Source of the DNA: Actinomadura sp. NBRC 104425
GTDB taxonomy: Bacteria > Actinomycetota > Actinomycetes > Streptosporangiales > Streptosporangiaceae
Direction of reading: 5' to 3'
Assembly: GCF_030269545.1 (NCBI RefSeq)
Contig: NZ_BSTN01000002.1
Location: 186,001-250,000 of the forward strand
Length of the DNA: 64,000 nt
The notes under the pieces are model-generated. The model saw only the letters and a list, made by a program, of their open reading frames with translations, had not been told where the DNA came from and did not search any database. Below are positions 63,517-64,000 of the stretch, piece by piece. Made by a program: the position numbers and the translations under genes. The first letter of the stretch is position 1, and every line of letters starts with the position of its first letter.

Positions 63517-64000
63517 ATGGCGGACTCGTTCGTCCATCTTCACGTTCATACCGAGTACTCCATGCTGGACGGGGCGGCCCGGCTGAAGCAGCTGTTCGAA
63601 GAGGTCCAGCGGCAGAAGATGCCCGCGATCGCCATGACCGACCACGGCAACATGCACGGCGCCTACGACTTCTGGAAGCACGCCAAGGACGCCGGCGTGA
63701 CCCCCGTGATCGGCATCGAGGCGTACATGGCGCCCGAGTCGCGCTTCCACAAGAAGAAGGTCCAGTGGGGCGAGCCCAGCCAGAAGCGCGACGACGTGTC
63801 CGGCGGCGGTCTGATCAACCACAAGACCATCTGGGCCCGCGACAACACCGGCCTGCACAACCTGTTCAAGCTGTCCAGCCGCTCCTACACCGAGGGCTTC
63901 GTGTTCAAGTACGCCCGCATGGACGAGGAGCTGCTGGCCGAGCACGCCGACGGGCTGATGGCGACCACCGGCTGCCCGTCGGGCAAGATCCAGACGCGGC
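63517..64000 (+). CDS. dnaE: DNA polymerase III alpha subunit, 5' part
   Basis: First 161 residues of the replicative polymerase, cut by the window end. The PHP domain opens with [17 protein letters not shown] (His9, His11), then [10 protein letters not shown] and G-I-E-A-Y-M-A. Full-length actinobacterial DnaE1 is about 1,180 residues. AGGAGG ends 10 nt before ATG 63517. TAGGCT near 63394 followed by GGCTCTCAGAGCC is the only structure I see in the 219-bp upstream gap. Confidence 0.95.
   Translation, partial: MADSFVHLHVHTEYSMLDGAARLKQLFEEVQRQKMPAIAMTDHGNMHGAYDFWKHAKDAGVTPVIGIEAYMAPESRFHKKKVQWGEPSQKRDDVSGGGLINHKTIWARDNTGLHNLFKLSSRSYTEGFVFKYARMDEELLAEHADGLMATTGCPSGKIQTR

Overview
The window is very GC-rich DNA, with almost all codons ending in G or C, from an actinomycete. 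Gene order supports this: mraZ-rsmH-ftsL-ftsI-murE-murF-mraY-murD-ftsW-murG-murC-ftsQ-ftsZ-pgeF-sepF-yggT-wag31, then ileS with a T-box leader, a TraR/DksA zinc-finger gene, lspA, an RluD-type gene and dnaE. SseB, DUF3040, CU044_5270-type and F420-dependent (LLM) proteins point the same way. A Streptosporangiales/Thermomonosporaceae (Actinomadura-like) source fits best, but that is inference. I see no tRNA or rRNA gene, CRISPR array, insertion sequence, prophage or secondary-metabolite cluster.

Region 1 (1-14.6 kb) is accessory and visibly decayed. A UraA-like permease cut by the window edge is followed by remnants of a three-subunit molybdenum hydroxylase (FAD, 2Fe-2S and Mo subunits) and a CoxG remnant. 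Intact genes sit among them: a polysaccharide deacetylase, an FKBP isomerase, a MatB-like acyl-CoA synthetase translationally coupled to a cytosine deaminase, a UPF0104-type membrane protein, a class I aminotransferase, an ECF sigma factor with its CU044_5270-type partner, SseB and a PhyH-type dioxygenase. Further remnants are a carbamate kinase, an unidentified protein, a GlyS-like piece, a LysR C-terminus and a membrane-protein C-terminus. Permease, deaminase, MatB and the relic Mo hydroxylase suggest a former nucleobase-degradation locus, perhaps the oxidative pyrimidine route to malonate.

Region 2 (14.6-25 kb) holds aroC-aroK-aroB-aroQ, a TetR regulator with three near-identical 16-bp operators facing an LLM oxidoreductase, an M24 peptidase, efp, nusB, a methyltransferase, dinB and DUF3040. 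Region 3 (25-30 kb) is a minus-strand unit of MoxR ATPase, DUF58 protein and membrane transglutaminase. Region 4 (30.3-51.5 kb) is the division and cell-wall cluster. It starts at a promoter overlaid by four 10-bp-phased MraZ boxes, makes the lipid II precursor (MurE/F/D/C, MraY, MurG), and supplies septal synthesis (FtsW, FtsI), FtsL/FtsQ, FtsZ with tandem promoters, its anchor SepF, and the polar organiser Wag31.

Region 5 (51.6-64 kb) has a membrane protein with a duplicated Cys/His motif, a DUF1707 protein, ileS under a translational T-box, the TraR-like gene, lspA, an RluD-type pseudouridine synthase, azlCD, chorismate mutase with a candidate leader-peptide attenuator, a GNAT/AraC divergent pair and the 5' end of dnaE. 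Several genes have a TANNNT -10 box 6-8 nt before the start codon, so leaderless transcription appears common. I did not find a clearly unprecedented multi-gene system. The best leads are the chorismate mutase leader, the decayed nucleobase locus, the twin Cys/His-motif protein and the long basic tails on both FtsL and FtsI.
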